This document shows, one piece after another, positions 1-7,797 of a DNA stretch of 64,000 nt. This DNA is from Herbiconiux ginsengi (GTDB lineage Bacteria; Actinomycetota; Actinomycetes; Actinomycetales; Microbacteriaceae). The stretch lies in NCBI RefSeq assembly GCF_900107435.1, contig NZ_FNPZ01000001.1:406960-470959 (forward strand), in the 5' to 3' direction. Both the position numbers and the translations under genes were made by a program. The notes beneath the pieces were generated by a model, which saw nothing but the letters and a program-made list of their open reading frames with translations, was not told where the DNA came from and searched no databases. Numbering within the stretch: position 1 is the first letter of the stretch; each line of letters opens with the position of its first letter.

Positions 1-1
1 G

Positions 2-352
2 GCAGCCGGCGGATCGGGCCAGGGCGTCTACGAGCAGGCGGCATCCTCCAGCACCGATACTCAGAAGAACTGGGCCATCGGTGTCGACGGCGACGTCTAC
101 AACCAGGTCGACGAGTCGATCAAACCGTTCATCCTGACCTCGGCCATCAAGAACGTCAACGTCGCCGTGGAGGACTCGATCAAGGCGTTCCTGGACGGCA
201 CTCTCGAGCCCGGCGAGCAGGACTTCGATCTCTCGAACGACGGCGTCGGCTATTCCACCAGCGGCGGGTTCCTCGACTCCTACTCCGACCAGTTGGAGAA
301 GGCGAAGCAGGCCATCATCGACGGCACCGTCACCGTGCCGACCGCGGTCTGA
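2..352 (+). CDS. BMP-family ABC transporter substrate-binding lipoprotein, C-terminal part (5' end outside window)
   Basis: The reading frame is open from the window edge to a TGA at 350-352 and gives the last 116 residues. The stretch contains a V-Y-x-Q-A-A motif, NWAIGVDGD, then a two-helix tail ending in a glycine-rich loop and VTVPTAV. This matches the C-terminal lobe of basic-membrane-protein (BMP/PnrA/Med) solute-binding proteins, which bind purine nucleosides outside the membrane. It is followed 37 bp later by the matching double ATPase and two permeases, so it is the receptor of that importer. The signal peptide and lipobox are off the left edge. Confidence 0.85.
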   Translation, partial: AAGGSGQGVYEQAASSSTDTQKNWAIGVDGDVYNQVDESIKPFILTSAIKNVNVAVEDSIKAFLDGTLEPGEQDFDLSNDGVGYSTSGGFLDSYSDQLEKAKQAIIDGTVTVPTAV

Positions 353-389
353 CCGCCACGGCCTGACACCGATCGGAGACGGAGCGACC

Positions 390-1952
390 GTGCAGGAGCA
401 GGACGTGCTGGTGCGCCTCACCGGCATCGTGAAGAGGTTCGGCACCTTCGTCGCCAACGATCACATCGATCTCGCCGTTCGAGCGGGCACCGTGCATGCG
501 ATCGTCGGCGAGAACGGCGCGGGGAAGTCGACCCTCATGAAGATCCTGGCCGGCGAGGAGCACCCCGACGAAGGCACGATCGAGATCGCGGGTGCGCCGC
601 ACTCGTTCCGGTCGCCTCGGGATGCCCAGCAGGCCGGGATCGGCATGGTGCACCAGCACTTCCTGCTCGCCGACGCCCTCCGGGTGTGGGAGAACGTCGT
701 GCTCGCCGACGAGCCGGGCACGGCGCTCCGGCTCGACAGTGCGGCGGCCCGGCGACGGGTCGGCGAAATCGCCGCGGCCAACGGCTTCCCCGTCGACGTC
801 GATGCGGTCGTGCGCGACCTCGGCGTCGGCGGGCGCCAGCGCGTCGAGATCCTCAAGGTGCTCTACCGCGATGCCCGGGTGATCATCCTCGACGAACCGA
901 CCGCCGTGCTCGTGCCGAGCGAGGCGCAATCGTTGTTCGCCGCGATGCGACGCTTCACCGAGGCCGGCGCGGCGGTCATCTTCATCTCGCACAAGCTCGA
1001 CGAGGTGCTCGACTTCGCCGACGACATCACGGTCATCCGGGCCGGCGCCGTCGTGGGGCGCACCACTCCGGCCGAATCATCGGCCCCGGCCCTCGCCGCG
1101 CTCATGGTGAAGGTCGCGATGCCGAGCGTCGCGCCACGCGAGGTCGCCCCGGGAACCGCCGTCGTGCTCAGCGCCGCTGGCGTCACCGTCGGCGACGCCG
1201 GCGAGGTGCCGGCTCTCGACGACGTCTCGCTCGAGGTGCACAGCGGCGAGATCGTCGGCGTCGCGGGCGTCGAGGGCAACGGGCAGTCCGAGCTGCTGAT
1301 GGCCCTGCTCGGCCGCGCCAAGCACTCGGGAACCATCTCGATGGGAGACGCCGACATCACCGACCTCTCGACCGAGGCACGCCGGGAGCGCGGGATGGCC
1401 TACATCCCCGAAGACCGGCACCGCGACGGCGTCGTGCTCTCGATGCCCCTGCGCGAGAACGCGGCCCTCGGCTACCACGCCCGTCCGCCGGTGAAGCGAG
1501 GGCCGTGGTTCAGCCGCGCGGGCGCGGCGGGCGTGGCGCGCACGATCATCTCCCGGTTCGATGTGCGCGGCGGCGATCCGTCGACGCTCGCCTCCGCGCT
1601 CTCGGGCGGAAACCAGCAGAAGTTCATCGTGGGCCGGGAGCTCGGTTCGCACCCGAAGGTGCTCATCGCGGCGCATCCCACTCGCGGCGTCGACATCGGC
1701 GCCCAGTCGGCGGTGTGGAACGAATTGACGGCGGCGCGCGACGAAGGGCTGGGCACCTTGCTCATCTCCGCCGACCTCGACGAACTGCTCGCCCTCTCCG
1801 ACCGGCTGCTGGTGTTCTATCGCGGACGAGTGGTGGGCGAACTCGACCCGAAGACCGTCGACGCCCAGGTGCTCGGCGAGTACATGACCGGCGTGCGTGG
1901 TCAGGCGCCGGATGCCGGCTCCCGCCCCGACCCCGAAGGAGCCGCCGCATGA
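390..1952 (+). CDS. Double-domain ABC ATPase of a nucleoside-type (BMP/NupA-like) importer
   Basis: This 520-residue protein has two nucleotide-binding domains in tandem, the layout of RbsA/YufO-type ATPases that power BMP importers. Domain 1 carries Walker A GENGAGKST at residues 40-48 and Walker B VIILDEPTAVL. Its signature (LGVGGRQRVE) departs from LSGGQ, as in this family. Domain 2 has the usual degenerate P-loop GVEGNGQ and a proper LSGGNQQK signature, followed by the H-P-T-R-G-V-D-I-G segment. GTG start at 390 preceded by GGAGACGGAG. The stop overlaps the next gene by ATGA, so translation is coupled. Substrate by family: purine nucleosides; not provable here. Confidence 0.93.
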   Translation: MQEQDVLVRLTGIVKRFGTFVANDHIDLAVRAGTVHAIVGENGAGKSTLMKILAGEEHPDEGTIEIAGAPHSFRSPRDAQQAGIGMVHQHFLLADALRVWENVVLADEPGTALRLDSAAARRRVGEIAAANGFPVDVDAVVRDLGVGGRQRVEILKVLYRDARVIILDEPTAVLVPSEAQSLFAAMRRFTEAGAAVIFISHKLDEVLDFADDITVIRAGAVVGRTTPAESSAPALAALMVKVAMPSVAPREVAPGTAVVLSAAGVTVGDAGEVPALDDVSLEVHSGEIVGVAGVEGNGQSELLMALLGRAKHSGTISMGDADITDLSTEARRERGMAYIPEDRHRDGVVLSMPLRENAALGYHARPPVKRGPWFSRAGAAGVARTIISRFDVRGGDPSTLASALSGGNQQKFIVGRELGSHPKVLIAAHPTRGVDIGAQSAVWNELTAARDEGLGTLLISADLDELLALSDRLLVFYRGRVVGELDPKTVDAQVLGEYMTGVRGQAPDAGSRPDPEGAAA

Positions 1953-3067
1953 TCCGCCGCATCGCCGTCGCCCTGGCCGGCCCGATCGTCTCGGTGCTGC
2001 TCGCTCTGCTCGTGACCACCCTGTTCCTCACCTTCGGCGGATACTCCGCCGCGAGCGCCTACGAGGTCATGTGGAACTACGGCATCGAACCGGCCTCACT
2101 CGTGTCGACGGTGAACAACGCCGTGCCGCTCTACCTCGCCGGAGTCGCCGCCGCGTTCGCGCTGCGGATGGGCCTGTTCAACATCGGCGTCGACGGGCAG
2201 TACCGCGTCGCCGCCCTCGCCGGAGCGGTGGTCGCGGCCAACCTGCCGTTGCCGCTGTGGCTGCGCCTGCCGATCACCCTTCTGGTCTGCTGCCTCGTGG
2301 GCGCGCTCTGGGCACTCGTTCCGGCTCTGCTCAAGGTCTACCGCGGTGTCAGCGAGGTGATCACGTCAATCCTGATGAACGCGATCGCCACCACGGTGGT
2401 CGCGATCCTGCTCGCGCACGTCTTCCGCTCCGGCAGCGGCCAGAACACGGGCACCGCGATCATCGGCCCCGACGGAGCGATGCCGGCCCTCATCGACCTG
2501 GGCATCGGCAACCGCACGACGATCTCCGGGTTCCTCGTCGTGGCGGTGGTGGTCGGCATCCTGTTCTATCTCATCCAGTACCGCACGGTGTTCGGCTTCA
2601 CCCTGCAGGTCGCGGCACGCTCGCCCGAAGCAGCCGAATCGGCGGGCATCAAGGTGAACCGGCGCATCATCTGGGCGATGCTCGGCTCCGGCGCGATCGC
2701 GGGGCTGATCGGGCTGCCGCACGTGCTCGGCACCGCGTTCCGCTTCGACGGCACCCTGCCCACCGATCTCATGTTCACCGGACTCGCGGCCGCCCTGCTC
2801 GGCCGCTCGCACCCGATCGGCATGGCGTTCGGCGCCCTCATCCTGGCGTTCGTGGAGCGCAGCTCGCAGGTGCTCGGCCTGGTGCAGCTGCCCACCGAGG
2901 TGGGCTCGGTGTTCATGGCCGTCATCCTGCTGAGCTCGGCGGTGGGCTATTGGCTGACCGAGCGGGCCGATCAGCGCATCGCGCTCTGGAACGCGATCCG
3001 GCGCCGCCGGTCGGCCGGCCCCACGCCACCGTCACCCTCGACCCCCGGACTGGAGGCGGCACGATGA
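1949..3067 (+). CDS. ABC importer permease 1 (nucleoside-type, YufP/NupP-like)
   Basis: A 372-residue polytopic inner-membrane protein of the BPD-transp-2 class. It begins at the ATG within the ATGA overlap with the ATPase. About eight to ten hydrophobic segments are visible, with the cytoplasmic loop F-x-L-Q-V-A-A-R-S-P-E-A-A-E-S-A-G typical of the coupling helix in this permease family, and LRMGLFNIGVDGQY in the first third, a family hallmark. It would pair with the second permease encoded directly downstream to form the channel. It ends in an ATGA overlap with that gene. Confidence 0.93.
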   Translation: MIRRIAVALAGPIVSVLLALLVTTLFLTFGGYSAASAYEVMWNYGIEPASLVSTVNNAVPLYLAGVAAAFALRMGLFNIGVDGQYRVAALAGAVVAANLPLPLWLRLPITLLVCCLVGALWALVPALLKVYRGVSEVITSILMNAIATTVVAILLAHVFRSGSGQNTGTAIIGPDGAMPALIDLGIGNRTTISGFLVVAVVVGILFYLIQYRTVFGFTLQVAARSPEAAESAGIKVNRRIIWAMLGSGAIAGLIGLPHVLGTAFRFDGTLPTDLMFTGLAAALLGRSHPIGMAFGALILAFVERSSQVLGLVQLPTEVGSVFMAVILLSSAVGYWLTERADQRIALWNAIRRRRSAGPTPPSPSTPGLEAAR

Positions 3068-4353
3068 CCGACACCGTCGAGACCACACCCGCTTCGGCGC
3101 CCGCGGCCGCACCACGATCGCTGGCGCCGAGCCCGCGACGGCTCCGTGCGGCCCTCCGCTGGGGACTGCTCGGCCTGGCCCTGGTCATCGTGGCCCAGTA
3201 CGTCGCCGACGCCCCGGGTATCTCCGCCTCGTCGACCTGGGGCTCCGCGCTCCGGCTGACGGTGCCGATCGCCGTGGTCGCCATCGGCGGCCTCTATTCC
3301 GAACGCGCCGGCATCATCAACGTCGGGCTCGAGGGCATGATGATCGGCGGAACCTGGATGGCCGGCCTGTTCGGCTGGCTGTGGGGCCCCTGGGCCGCGC
3401 TCGGCGGCGGGGTGGTCGGCGGCCTCGTCTTCGGACTCCTGATGGCGGTGCTCTGCATCGAGATGGGGCTCAACCAGCTCGTCGTCGGCGTGGCGATCAA
3501 CGTCATCGCCGCGGCGCTCGCCCGGTTCATGTCCGACATCGTGTTCAACGGGGTCGACGGCGGAACGATCGCCCATTCCCCGCGCATCGACGGCTCCCTG
3601 CCGGTGATCAGCGTGCCCTTCCTCTCGGGCGGTCTCGGCACCGTCGATCTGACCCGCGCGATGGAGAGCTCCGGCCTCCCGGTGCTGACCCAGATCGGGG
3701 GCATCGTCGGCGGCCTCACCCGCGACGTCTCGCTCGCGGCCATCCTCGGCCTCCTGCTCATTCCGGCCACGGCCTACGTTCTCTGGCGCACCAAGTTCGG
3801 TCTGCGCTGGCGGGCCGCCGGCGAGCAGCCCGCCGCGCTGCAGGCGCTCGGCGGAAAGGTTCACCGCACCCGCTACATCGCCGTGCTGGTCGGCAGCGGT
3901 CTCGCCGGGTTCGCGGGTGGCTACCTCGCGCTCATCTCCCAGGCCTATGTGGAGAATCAGACCGCCGGCCGAGGCTTCATCGGCCTCGCCACCCTGATCT
4001 TCGGCAACTGGATGCCCTCCGGCGTCTTTCTGGGTTCGTCGTTGTTCGGCTTCAGCGACGCCGTCGGCCTCGGGCGGCCGGAGACCTTCCGGGCGTTGCT
4101 GTTCATCCTCGCCGTGGTGTTCCTGCTGATCGGACTGCTCCGGATGTACCGGGGCGATCGCCGAGCCGGCATCGCGCCCCTCGTCCTCGGCGGTGTGCTG
4201 CTTCTGGTCTTCCTCTTCGTGCCTCTGCCCACCGAGCTGGCCACGGCTGCGCCCTACCTGGTGACACTCGCGGTGCTCGTGGTGGCCGGCACCACGATGA
4301 GACCTCCGGCCGCGCTCGGCCATCTGTTCCCCCGCAAGAACTCCCGCACCTGA
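3064..4353 (+). CDS. ABC importer permease 2 (nucleoside-type, YufQ/NupQ-like)
   Basis: A 429-residue polytopic membrane protein with SERAGIINVGLEGMM near residue 80 and the loop F-G-L-R-W-R-A-A-G-E-Q-P, both characteristic of the second permease of BMP-type importers. A hydrophilic, Ala/Pro-rich N-terminus of about 35 residues precedes the first membrane segment. Three extra hydrophobic segments at the C-terminus (after FLLIGLLRMYRGDRR) make it longer than the usual ~310-320 residues. Start codon lies in the ATGA overlap with permease 1. The gene is followed 9 bp later by an amidohydrolase. Confidence 0.92.
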   Translation: MTDTVETTPASAPAAAPRSLAPSPRRLRAALRWGLLGLALVIVAQYVADAPGISASSTWGSALRLTVPIAVVAIGGLYSERAGIINVGLEGMMIGGTWMAGLFGWLWGPWAALGGGVVGGLVFGLLMAVLCIEMGLNQLVVGVAINVIAAALARFMSDIVFNGVDGGTIAHSPRIDGSLPVISVPFLSGGLGTVDLTRAMESSGLPVLTQIGGIVGGLTRDVSLAAILGLLLIPATAYVLWRTKFGLRWRAAGEQPAALQALGGKVHRTRYIAVLVGSGLAGFAGGYLALISQAYVENQTAGRGFIGLATLIFGNWMPSGVFLGSSLFGFSDAVGLGRPETFRALLFILAVVFLLIGLLRMYRGDRRAGIAPLVLGGVLLLVFLFVPLPTELATAAPYLVTLAVLVVAGTTMRPPAALGHLFPRKNSRT

Positions 4354-4362
4354 GAGAGACCC

Positions 4363-5577
4363 ATGAACCGCATCACCGACATCGCGCTCTGGGACGGCGA
4401 AGCCGCCCGCGGCATCAGCACCCTCGAGTGGGCCCTCGACGGAACCGACGGCGTCATCACCGACGTGCGGTCGTCGGATGCCGCCTCCTCCCCGGCCGGC
4501 GAGCTCGCCGTCATCCCGGGCCTCATCGACACGCACGTGCACCTCGTGGGCAACGCCGGTCACCGGCCCGCCGACTTCCTCACCTGGCCGCTCATGACTC
4601 GACCCGAGGAGCAGACGCTGCACGGCCTCGCCAACGCGGCGACGGCGATGCGCGCCGGAGTCACGACGGTGCGCGACCTCTCGGCCGACGACATCCAGTT
4701 CTCGATGCGGCGGGCGATCGACGACGCCGTCGTGGCCGGCCCGCGCGTGCTCGCGCACGGCATGGTGAGCATGACGGCCGGGCACGGCGATCTCTTCATC
4801 CCGCCTGCCTATCCCCTGCGCAAGCCTCTCGCCGACGGCCCCGACGAGTGCCGCAAGCTGGTGCGGCACTGGGCGCGGGCGGGCGCCGACGGCGTGAAGA
4901 TCGCCACGAGCGGCGGCGTGCTCTCGGTCGGCGACAAGAGCGCTTGGCGCAACTACACCGGTGCCGAGATCGACGCCATCGTCGATGAGGCCCATGCACT
5001 CGGGATGCGCGTGGCCGCCCACGCGCACACGGAGGCCGGCATCGACGCCGCGCTCGAACACGGCGTCGACTCGATCGAGCATGGCACCCTGCTGAGTTCC
5101 GCGCAGGCCTCCCGCATCGTCGCGGCCGGCATCACGGTCGCGCCGACCCTGCTCATCAACGACCGGATCGCCGCCGGCGAGAACGGGGTCTCGGCCGAGC
5201 AATCGGCCAAAGCCGGCGAGTTGGTGGAGCGTCGCGACACCCGGATGAGGGCCGCCGCCGACGCCGGCGTCGACTTCGTGCTCGGCACCGACGCCAACGG
5301 CCATCACGTGCGCTTCGGCGATCAGATGGCGGAGGTGCGCCTGATGGCCGCGACCTTCGGCTGGACGCCGGACCGCGCGCTCCAGGCGGCGACCTCCCGG
5401 GCGGCCCGGGCGATCGGGCGCGAATCGCAGCTGGGTCGCCTGGCGCCCGGCCACCTGGCCGATTTCGTGGTGCTGCGCGGCCGGCCGTGGAACGACATCG
5501 CCGCCCTGGACACCGCGAACATCGTCGCGGTCGTGTCCCGCGGTCGCGTGGTCGAGGGCGCGCTCCCGGTCGGCTAG
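4363..5577 (+). CDS. Amidohydrolase-superfamily metal-dependent hydrolase
   Basis: A 404-residue cytoplasmic (beta/alpha)8 amidohydrolase. Visible metal-ligand motifs: DTHVHL in strand 1, the Lys region GVKIATSGG, AAHAHTE in the middle, SIEHGT, and the terminal Asp in LGTDANG. The pattern is that of the imidazolonepropionase / Xaa-Pro dipeptidase-like subgroup; the exact substrate cannot be read from sequence. It starts 9 bp after the importer genes, with GAGAGAGAC as ribosome binding site, so it is probably cotranscribed and may act on the imported compound, for example by hydrolysing a cyclic amide, dipeptide or deaminating a base. Confidence 0.85.
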   Translation: MNRITDIALWDGEAARGISTLEWALDGTDGVITDVRSSDAASSPAGELAVIPGLIDTHVHLVGNAGHRPADFLTWPLMTRPEEQTLHGLANAATAMRAGVTTVRDLSADDIQFSMRRAIDDAVVAGPRVLAHGMVSMTAGHGDLFIPPAYPLRKPLADGPDECRKLVRHWARAGADGVKIATSGGVLSVGDKSAWRNYTGAEIDAIVDEAHALGMRVAAHAHTEAGIDAALEHGVDSIEHGTLLSSAQASRIVAAGITVAPTLLINDRIAAGENGVSAEQSAKAGELVERRDTRMRAAADAGVDFVLGTDANGHHVRFGDQMAEVRLMAATFGWTPDRALQAATSRAARAIGRESQLGRLAPGHLADFVVLRGRPWNDIAALDTANIVAVVSRGRVVEGALPVG

Positions 5578-5717
5578 GTCTCTCCGGTTTCCCGGCGGGC
5601 GGGGAGGCCTTTCGGGCGGGTGGCCGGTGGGAACCCGTCGGATCGACGGCTGGGCCTGACCCGGTTCCAGACATCGGCATCCGCCTCGCTCTGCGATCCG
5701 CAGAACGAGAGGGGAGC

Positions 5718-6686
5718 CTACGCGCGAGCAGGGGTGTGCACCACCAGTCCGGCATAGGCGAACCCGCCGCCGAACCCGAAGAGCAGAGCGGGCGCATCCG
5801 CCGGGATGTCGCCGCGATGCCACGCTTTGGAGAGTCCGAGCGGCACGCTCGCGGCCGAGGTGTTGCCGGATTCGACGATGTCGGTGATCACGATCTTGTC
5901 GGTCAGGTGCAGCGCTTCGGCGAGCGGCTCGATGATGCGCAGATTGGCCTGGTGGCTGACCAGGATCTCGATGTCGGCCAGCGTGAGACCGGCGGCGGTC
6001 ACCGCACGTTCGGCATGACCAGCCGCCTCGGTGATGGCCCAGCGGAAGACGGATCGGCCTTCCTGGGCGAAGTAGCGGGGCTCGCCGGGAGCGCCGTCGA
6101 TGCGCACACCGTCGAGCAGGTGCGGCACCGAACCCCAGACCGTGGGCCCGACGGTCGGCCGGTCGGTGGCGCCGAGCACGAAGGCGCCCGCGCCGTCGGC
6201 CGTCAGGATGCAGGTGGAGCGGTCGGTGTAGTCGGTGAACTCGCTGAGCTTCTCGGAGCCGATGACGAGGGCCGTGGTCGCCGAACCGGCACGGATCGCC
6301 ATGTCGGCGACGCCCAGCGCGTATTCGAACCCCGGGCACGCCGCACTGAGGTCGAAGATGCCGGGGCCCGCCATGCCGAGGCCGACGGCGACGCGACCGG
6401 CGGAACTGGGGCTGCGGTCGTGGCTCGTGACGGAGGTGACGATCACGAGGTCGACATCCGTCGCGGCGACACCGGCGTCGGCGAGCGCCATCCGGCCCGC
6501 CTCGATGGCCATCGACGTGACCGTGTCGGTCTCGCTCGCGATGTGGCGGGTGCGGATGCCGGTGCGTGAAGTGATCCACTCGTCGTTGGTGTCGACGAGG
6601 AGGCTGAGTTCCTCGTTGGTCATGATGCGTTCGGGCTGGAAGTGGCCCAGTCCGAGCAGCTGGCTGCCCCTGCGGTCTCCGGTCAT
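5718..6686 (-). CDS. 3-oxoacyl-ACP synthase III family protein (FabH-like)
   Basis: This 322-residue thiolase-fold enzyme has the complete FabH catalytic triad: Cys117 in SAACPGFEY, His245 in SHQAN and Asn275 in GNTSAA. FabH condenses acyl-CoA with malonyl-ACP to start fatty acid synthesis. Actinobacteria also carry FabH-like paralogues used for specialised acyl chains. No other fatty acid synthesis gene is adjacent, so this may be a paralogue rather than the housekeeping copy. Start chosen at the ATG preceded by GAGCGAGAGG; a longer in-frame reading upstream has no family character. It converges with the amidohydrolase gene. Confidence 0.9.
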   Translation of the reverse strand: MTGDRRGSQLLGLGHFQPERIMTNEELSLLVDTNDEWITSRTGIRTRHIASETDTVTSMAIEAGRMALADAGVAATDVDLVIVTSVTSHDRSPSSAGRVAVGLGMAGPGIFDLSAACPGFEYALGVADMAIRAGSATTALVIGSEKLSEFTDYTDRSTCILTADGAGAFVLGATDRPTVGPTVWGSVPHLLDGVRIDGAPGEPRYFAQEGRSVFRWAITEAAGHAERAVTAAGLTLADIEILVSHQANLRIIEPLAEALHLTDKIVITDIVESGNTSAASVPLGLSKAWHRGDIPADAPALLFGFGGGFAYAGLVVHTPARA

Positions 6687-6907
6687 GGGATGCCTCTCGC
6701 TCGTCGTGCTGGTGGTGGGGATCGCCAGGCGATCCACGCTGAGAGTAACCCCGCGAGCATGCCGGCGGCGGCATGGATGAGTGTTCTCACGTCCGTCGCG
6801 AAACCGAGGCTTGCCGAGCACGGGGTCGCGCGTTAGCCTGATCCTCCGCGCTGGGCGATCGGCCCGCGCACGACGATGGCCCACGTCCGCCGCGAAGGAC
6901 GACACCT

Positions 6908-6949
6908 ATGACGAACGACAGCAAGGGCGGCTTCTCGCCCGTCCGATGA
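6908..6949 (+). CDS. 13-codon upstream reading frame, possibly the displaced N-terminus of the next gene
   Basis: An ATG at 6908 preceded by GAAGGACG at a good distance opens a 13-residue frame (MTNDSKGGFSPVR) whose TGA overlaps the ATG at 6946 of the downstream gene as ATGA. It is either a translation-coupling leader peptide or the true start of the downstream protein put out of frame by one base. I cannot distinguish these. Confidence 0.3.
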   Translation: MTNDSKGGFSPVR

Positions 6950-7545
6950 GGCGCGCACGGCGGGCGACGATCCGCCCCGCGCTCTGGTCTCCCGACGGCG
7001 TCGAGCCCCTGCCGGGGACGACCTATCTCGAGCATCTCGCACCCCATGACGGCGACGCCCCACTGCTCGCGGCCGCCGCGGTGCTCGAAGCGTGCCGGAA
7101 CCCGCTCGGCACCACCTCGGTGCACACCGTCGCGGAGCGGCTCACCGCCTTGCAGGGCCCGCACGACGTCGACCGGATGCTCGAGGCCATCCGGCTCGAC
7201 GTCCGGGTCAGCCGTCTGCGCCTCGCCGAGTTGGGGCGTTGGCTCTGCCGATTCGGGGTGCGCGACTGGCAGGTGAAGGGCGGGCTCGCCCTCCTCGGCA
7301 TCTCCGGCACGCCGGGCGACGCCGGGCTGGTCGCGCGTCTCGGTCTGCTCGACGACGTCACGCTCTACGCGGCCGTCGCGCTGCGCAACCTCCTCCCTCC
7401 GGCCGAGGCCGAATCCGCACTCTTCGATCTGGCGAAGAAGGTGGAGGGGTCGGGGCGCATCCACTGCGTCAACCGGCTGAAGAATTCACGGCGACCGGAT
7501 GTGGCGGACTGGCTGTTGCAGGGAGGCCACGACAGCGCTGTGTGA
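6946..7545 (+). CDS. Helical-repeat (HEAT-like) hypothetical protein
   Basis: A 199-residue soluble protein of predominantly alpha-helical composition, with repeated Leu/Ala-rich helices (for example DVTLYAAVALRNLL and AESALFDLAKKVEG) of the kind seen in HEAT/Armadillo-type solenoids. No catalytic motif is visible. The start at 6946 overlaps the stop of a short upstream frame that has the better ribosome binding site. An open frame continues upstream to 6781, but that part is Arg/Ser-rich and lacks coding character. Function unknown. Downstream, 7546-7797 is an intergenic gap in which I see no gene. Confidence 0.65.
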   Translation: MRRARRATIRPALWSPDGVEPLPGTTYLEHLAPHDGDAPLLAAAAVLEACRNPLGTTSVHTVAERLTALQGPHDVDRMLEAIRLDVRVSRLRLAELGRWLCRFGVRDWQVKGGLALLGISGTPGDAGLVARLGLLDDVTLYAAVALRNLLPPAEAESALFDLAKKVEGSGRIHCVNRLKNSRRPDVADWLLQGGHDSAV

Positions 7546-7797
7546 TGGCCACTGGTGAACCAGCGGAGGACTTCGCCGACTGGCAGCGAGTGGTCGAGAC
7601 CACATCGACCACCTCGATCTGCCGAACAACACTTGCCGAATAGCGCTTGGGTATGCGATATTGAAGTCTCAAGTTGCAAACGGAATCGGGACCGGTTGCA
7701 GCTTCTCGTCTGACTGGGGCGGGGGGATGGATGCGGCGCCACGGATAACGTGTCGCCGCATCCTCTGGTTAAAGCCCGGTCTGCGGATTCGCGGCCG

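Noticed and set aside
5586-5637. Terminator hairpin between the convergent amidohydrolase and fabH-like genes
   Set aside because: Complementary arms exist (around 5586-5597 and 5621-5635) but with gaps and mismatches; too weak to list as a feature.
2971-6774. Very long minus-strand open frame (about 1267 codons) across the permease, amidohydrolase and fabH region
   Set aside because: It opposes clear family genes on the plus strand, and its Arg/His/Gly/Asp-rich translation matches no family. Long antisense frames are expected in high-GC DNA.
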